Positions 61,371 to 64,000 of a stretch of 64,000 nt of DNA are shown in pieces. The stretch's first letter is position 1; each line of letters opens with the position of its first letter. The notes below the pieces were generated by a model. It was not told where the DNA came from, did no database searches, and saw only the letters and a program-made list of their open reading frames with translations. A program made the position numbers and the translations under genes. The stretch comes from Domibacillus indicus. Its GTDB lineage: Bacteria > Bacillota > Bacilli > Bacillales > Domibacillaceae. The DNA lies in contig NZ_JAMBOO010000013.1 in the NCBI RefSeq assembly GCF_023715895.1, forward strand, positions 35,369 through 99,368, given 5' to 3'.

Positions 61371-61886
61371 ATGATTCAAATTTCTGAACGAAATGAATTT
61401 GTCGATAATCGACTTGATTTTGAGGAATGTAGTTGTATAAACACATCAAAGTATATGTATGACATTGAGGGAAATCTTTTTATAAGTCATATAACGGATT
61501 TTCTGAGAAATTATAATCATTTTCCAATGAAAGTCGTTCACACCCTTGTAAAAGATATGAGCGACTCAGATTATGATAATAAAGCGCATAAATTTAAAAT
61601 CGAATCGATTCATTCAATAGAAGAACTAAATCATATTCTTGATGAAGTTGGATGGAAATTAATCAATGGCAAGTTTTTTATTACGGATTCAATCAATCCT
61701 ATTACCTTTACAACTTATGAATTTAATCTAGAAAAGAAAAAAATAACAGCACAAAAACCTTTATTTGAATTAGGTAATAATGAAACACTTATTGAAGCAA
61801 TTAATCATGGCTATGAGTTTTTATTAGCTACCAATTCAGATAAACTCTCCACAAAAGAGCACGTTCAAAAATTACTCCTTACTTGA
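61371..61886 (+). CDS. Unknown protein, paralogue of the gene at 11007
   Basis: 171 residues. Shares with the 11007 product the blocks FPMKVVHT, IEELNHILDEVGWKLI, GKFFITDSINPI and KPLFELG-NNETLIEAI. No transmembrane helix. GGAGAATG precedes the ATG. Between a SUKH gene and another small orphan, so probably an immunity-type gene (inference). Confidence 0.6.
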   Translation: MIQISERNEFVDNRLDFEECSCINTSKYMYDIEGNLFISHITDFLRNYNHFPMKVVHTLVKDMSDSDYDNKAHKFKIESIHSIEELNHILDEVGWKLINGKFFITDSINPITFTTYEFNLEKKKITAQKPLFELGNNETLIEAINHGYEFLLATNSDKLSTKEHVQKLLLT

Positions 61887-61938
61887 TAAATCATATGTAT
61901 ACAATAAGACAAGCCTACAGACTATAGGAGGCACAAGA

Positions 61939-62250
61939 ATGAACGAAGCTGGATATTTTGACAATGTAAATTATACTGGCAGGCACCTACATATAGACAA
62001 TTATAAAGACCAGTTTACCCCTTTCATTGAAGCAATTGCTTGGGAAAGACAAGATAAAACAATGGATGTATTTTTTGATGACTTTAAGGATGATAAGGAA
62101 TTAAAAGCGTTATATGGGGATAAGGAATACTATTATGACGACTTTATGGGAGTATTCCTGGGTAATGTCAAAACAGATAAAGAAGCCTATGAATTGTTTC
62201 GTGATTGGGTTAATATGTTATTGTATACATACCGAGACAAAACTAAATAA
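61939..62250 (+). CDS. 103-residue acidic orphan protein
   Basis: MNEAGYFDNVNYTGRHLHID, then DKTMDVFFDDFKDDKELKAL and FRDWVNMLLYTYRDK. ATAGGAGGCACAAGA precedes the ATG. Acidic and aromatic, not related to the other 103-residue pair. Unknown family, immunity-like by context. Confidence 0.55.
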   Translation: MNEAGYFDNVNYTGRHLHIDNYKDQFTPFIEAIAWERQDKTMDVFFDDFKDDKELKALYGDKEYYYDDFMGVFLGNVKTDKEAYELFRDWVNMLLYTYRDKTK

Positions 62251-62302
62251 AATAAGCCTGTTACATTAATAATAGGTATTAATTTAATAAGGAAAAAAGC
62301 AA

Positions 62303-62331
62303 GGGACCAAAAATTAAATGGTCCTTTTTTT
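62303..62331 (+). terminator. Rho-independent terminator
   Basis: GGGACCA-AAAATTAAA-TGGTCC followed by seven Ts. Confidence 0.8.
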
Positions 62332-62417
62332 ACATTGAGTGTTAACATATTAATTGTAAGCTTAGTCCTTTTGGGTTACTTGGTATGTTGTTTAACATTA
62401 GAAAAGAGGCCTGTAAT

Positions 62418-63368
62418 TTGAAAAGTAAATTTCTTGTCACTATACTAGCAATTATTTCAATATTGATAGGTTGTGCAGATGGAAAAGTGATCCGCTTAAC
62501 CGATTCGGCTAAGGAATCATTAAGACAATTTCAAGGTTATGTTGTAGAAAAAGGGACCCAGGACGATGGAAGAGAAAAAGTCTTAGTTGTAAAAGGTATT
62601 ACACAAGAGGATGCCTTAAAAGCAAGTTATGACAGCGTAGCTAAAAATGAAAACCATGAAAATATTGTCTGGTTCGTCAATGATAAAAATTATTTTCAAG
62701 AAATAAAAAAAGGGGAGAAGGTAAATGTTTGGTGGAATACCGAAAAAGCTGCCACTTTGCCTTCTATTCTTACCTTAGAGGCTGAAAAAGCAGAGGTAGT
62801 ACAAAAATTAGAGCAAGCTGCTTTAAAAGAAGAAGCTGAATCAAATGAAGATTTATTTAAAACCACCGGATATATTCAAAGTAAAAACCCCACGTCTATC
62901 TGGATTTCTTCAGAGCCAGATGATAAGAAGAATGGCACAGTATTTGATATAACAGCAATTGATAAAAACAAAACCTCTGCATTAAAAACGGGACAAAAAG
63001 TACAAGTTACCCATCATTCTGATTTAATGTATTCTAATCCTGCGCAGGGAACAGCAGTTGAAATTGAGCTTTTCGAAGAAGGAAATGCTGTGGTGCAGGG
63101 TTATATCGTTAGGAAAGATGAAGATACAATAAGGGTTATGGACAAAATTACAAAAGAAGAAGTCGTAGGGAAAAACCATGAAGGGCTAGAAGCATATTTA
63201 AGAAAACATTATGACAGCGAAGGGTATAGTATTAGCCTGGTTAAAATCGATAAAAAAACAAAATCATTACTCCACATTGGACAAAAAGTGACGGTAACAA
63301 TGGACTGGATATTTCTTACATCGCCGCTAAGTGGCACTGCCTTAGAGATAAAAATTGAAGAAGAGTAA
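62418..63368 (+). CDS. DUF3221-type lipoprotein
   Basis: 316 residues from TTG 62418, 8 bases after AGAGG. The N-terminus MKSKFLVTILAIISILIGCA is a lipoprotein signal with lipobox LIGC. Three beta-barrel repeats follow, each centred on GYVV/GYI(Q/V)-x-K and a KV-x-V-x-hydrophobic strand, ending SPLSGTALEIKIEE (compare NPAQGTAVEIELFE in the middle repeat). This is the DUF3221 (YobA-like) pattern. Anchored outside the membrane; function unknown. Confidence 0.7.
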   Translation: MKSKFLVTILAIISILIGCADGKVIRLTDSAKESLRQFQGYVVEKGTQDDGREKVLVVKGITQEDALKASYDSVAKNENHENIVWFVNDKNYFQEIKKGEKVNVWWNTEKAATLPSILTLEAEKAEVVQKLEQAALKEEAESNEDLFKTTGYIQSKNPTSIWISSEPDDKKNGTVFDITAIDKNKTSALKTGQKVQVTHHSDLMYSNPAQGTAVEIELFEEGNAVVQGYIVRKDEDTIRVMDKITKEEVVGKNHEGLEAYLRKHYDSEGYSISLVKIDKKTKSLLHIGQKVTVTMDWIFLTSPLSGTALEIKIEEE

Positions 63369-63393
63369 CTGAAAACAAAAAGAGGGTGTCATT

Positions 63394-63825
63394 TTGAATA
63401 TCTTCAGACGATACTTAATGACGTGGTTATATTTTACGTTTTTATTCACGCTTGCAGCTTTTTTTCTGGAGTTATTCAAGGGAAATAAAATAACCACAAC
63501 AGAATACTATGGGCTGCGTAATTTAGGATTGGCTTTTGTCATTTCTACCGTATTATTTGTCTTTATTCTTTATCCTGTCTCATTTTTGCTTTTAACTATT
63601 TTTCTTAACAGGTTTCTAAGCTCCTTCATAACCAGAATTATTATTTATGCTGTTGCAGGGGGGGGCAGTGGAATCTGGGCATTTAACAAATTGTACGATT
63701 ACCAAAATGATTATTTTATAAAGGGATATCATTTAAATATAAGCACCTCAATCATTTTGTTTGCTTTGGCAGGATTAATATACGGCTTTTGTGATAGTTA
63801 TTTAAAAAAGAAATCTCTCTCATAA
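63394..63825 (+). CDS. Four-helix membrane protein, unknown function
   Basis: 143 residues starting at TTG 63394 after AGAGGGTG. Hydrophobic helices at about 8-28, 45-72, 78-97 and 115-135, with charged ends and no motif. It follows the DUF3221 lipoprotein by 25 bases, so probably the same transcript. Confidence 0.6.
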   Translation: MNIFRRYLMTWLYFTFLFTLAAFFLELFKGNKITTTEYYGLRNLGLAFVISTVLFVFILYPVSFLLLTIFLNRFLSSFITRIIIYAVAGGGSGIWAFNKLYDYQNDYFIKGYHLNISTSIILFALAGLIYGFCDSYLKKKSLS

Positions 63826-63869
63826 CTGAGTTCTCATTTATTGATATGGGTGTTACGATTCTGACGAGA

Positions 63870-63950
63870 AAGGTGGAGCGTCTACACTTATCTGGACAGA
63901 AAAATTAAGGTCACGTACACTTGACCTAAAACAGATGAGGAGCTCCAACT
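63870..63950 (+). mobile_element. Left end of an IS3-family element
   Basis: The DNA between about 63880 and the orfA start (TATCTGGACAGAAAAATTAA, GATGAGGAGCTCCAACT) has the spacing of an IS leader with a GATGAGGAGC ribosome site. The exact terminal repeat cannot be fixed without the other end, which lies outside the window. Confidence 0.5.
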
Positions 63951-64000
63951 ATGACAAAGCGAGAACGCCGCACATTCACGCCTGAGTTTAAAAAGCAAAT
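63951..64000 (+). CDS. IS3-family transposase OrfA, partial at window edge
   Basis: MTKRERRTFTPEFKKQ is the standard opening of IS3/IS150-type OrfA helix-turn-helix proteins. The gene continues beyond position 64000. Confidence 0.85.
   Translation, partial: MTKRERRTFTPEFKKQ

Noticed and set aside
1..64000. CRISPR arrays, tRNA and rRNA genes
   Set aside because: Looked for regularly spaced repeats, CCA-ended cloverleafs and rRNA blocks on both strands and saw none. The short direct repeats found are operators or duplications.

Overview
The window reads as chromosomal DNA of a spore-forming member of the Bacillaceae. It is AT-rich, with strong AGGAGG-type ribosome binding sites, frequent TTG and GTG starts and U-tailed hairpin terminators. 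It carries a YndM-type protein, a YjcZ-type glycine-rich spore protein, a SPOR-domain (SpoIIB-like) protein, YolD/UvrX and an OpuD-like betaine transporter. I cannot name the species. I see no rRNA, tRNA or CRISPR array.

Layout. 0-4 kb is a graveyard of fragments (IS3 transposase, asparagine synthetase tail, a broken copy of a helix-turn-helix gene) around a histidine phosphatase and a YndM-like membrane protein. 4-7.5 kb is a decayed 2-keto-3-deoxygluconate (KDG, pectin/uronate) locus: kduI, kduD, kdgK and eda are broken, while the permease kdgT and the IclR regulator are intact and a shared operator is still visible. 7.5-14 kb holds an aldo/keto reductase, small orphan proteins, a 400-bp extremely AT-rich stretch and a tyrosine recombinase whose 3' end is duplicated on the far side of a small zinc-motif gene.

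14-28.3 kb is the most interesting part. It encodes two AraC-type response regulators, a BCCT transporter, a histidine-ammonia-lyase homologue that lacks the Ala-Ser-Gly triad forming the MIO cofactor, a urocanase homologue, a HutI homologue, two M20 amidohydrolases, an ATZ/TRZ-type metallohydrolase and a HutD homologue. hutG, hutP and hutM are absent. The MIO-less lyase beside a betaine carrier fits catabolism of ergothioneine (the trimethylbetaine of 2-thiohistidine) to glutamate better than ordinary histidine use. The set differs from the reconstituted Paenibacillus pathway as I remember it: a HutI-like enzyme occupies the place of a dihydropyrimidinase-like one, and an ATZ/TRZ enzyme is the candidate desulfurase.

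28-34 kb: an Mrr-type nuclease, then a GntR-controlled operon (CaiB CoA-transferase, HMG-CoA-lyase-like enzyme, CitMHS carrier) that looks like uptake, activation and cleavage of a branched 3-hydroxy di- or tricarboxylate, with a visible promoter, a GntR operator and CcpA (cre) sites. 35-37 kb: a protease-less mini-LexA diverges from yolD-uvrX across three SOS boxes. 37.8-42 kb: two c-di-GMP proteins (4xPAS-GGDEF; TM-PAS-GGDEF-EAL). 42-45.5 kb: a tandem DUF1259 protein with its own SOS box, a candidate structured RNA with terminator, a spore protein and IS200/IS605 end remnants.

45.8-49.6 kb: an OpuD-like BCCT transporter and a 5'-truncated tetR fused to a uvrX fragment. 49.8-53.2 kb: a DauR/YheO-like regulator, RidA, a threonine-synthase-like PLP enzyme and asparaginase form an amino-acid catabolic operon with repeated operators. 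53.6-56 kb: a divergent EamA transporter and MocR regulator. 57-64 kb: a SPOR protein and an array of small immunity-like genes (SUKH, small membrane proteins, DUF3221 lipoprotein) with no matching toxin, closed by the left end of an intact-looking IS3-type element.
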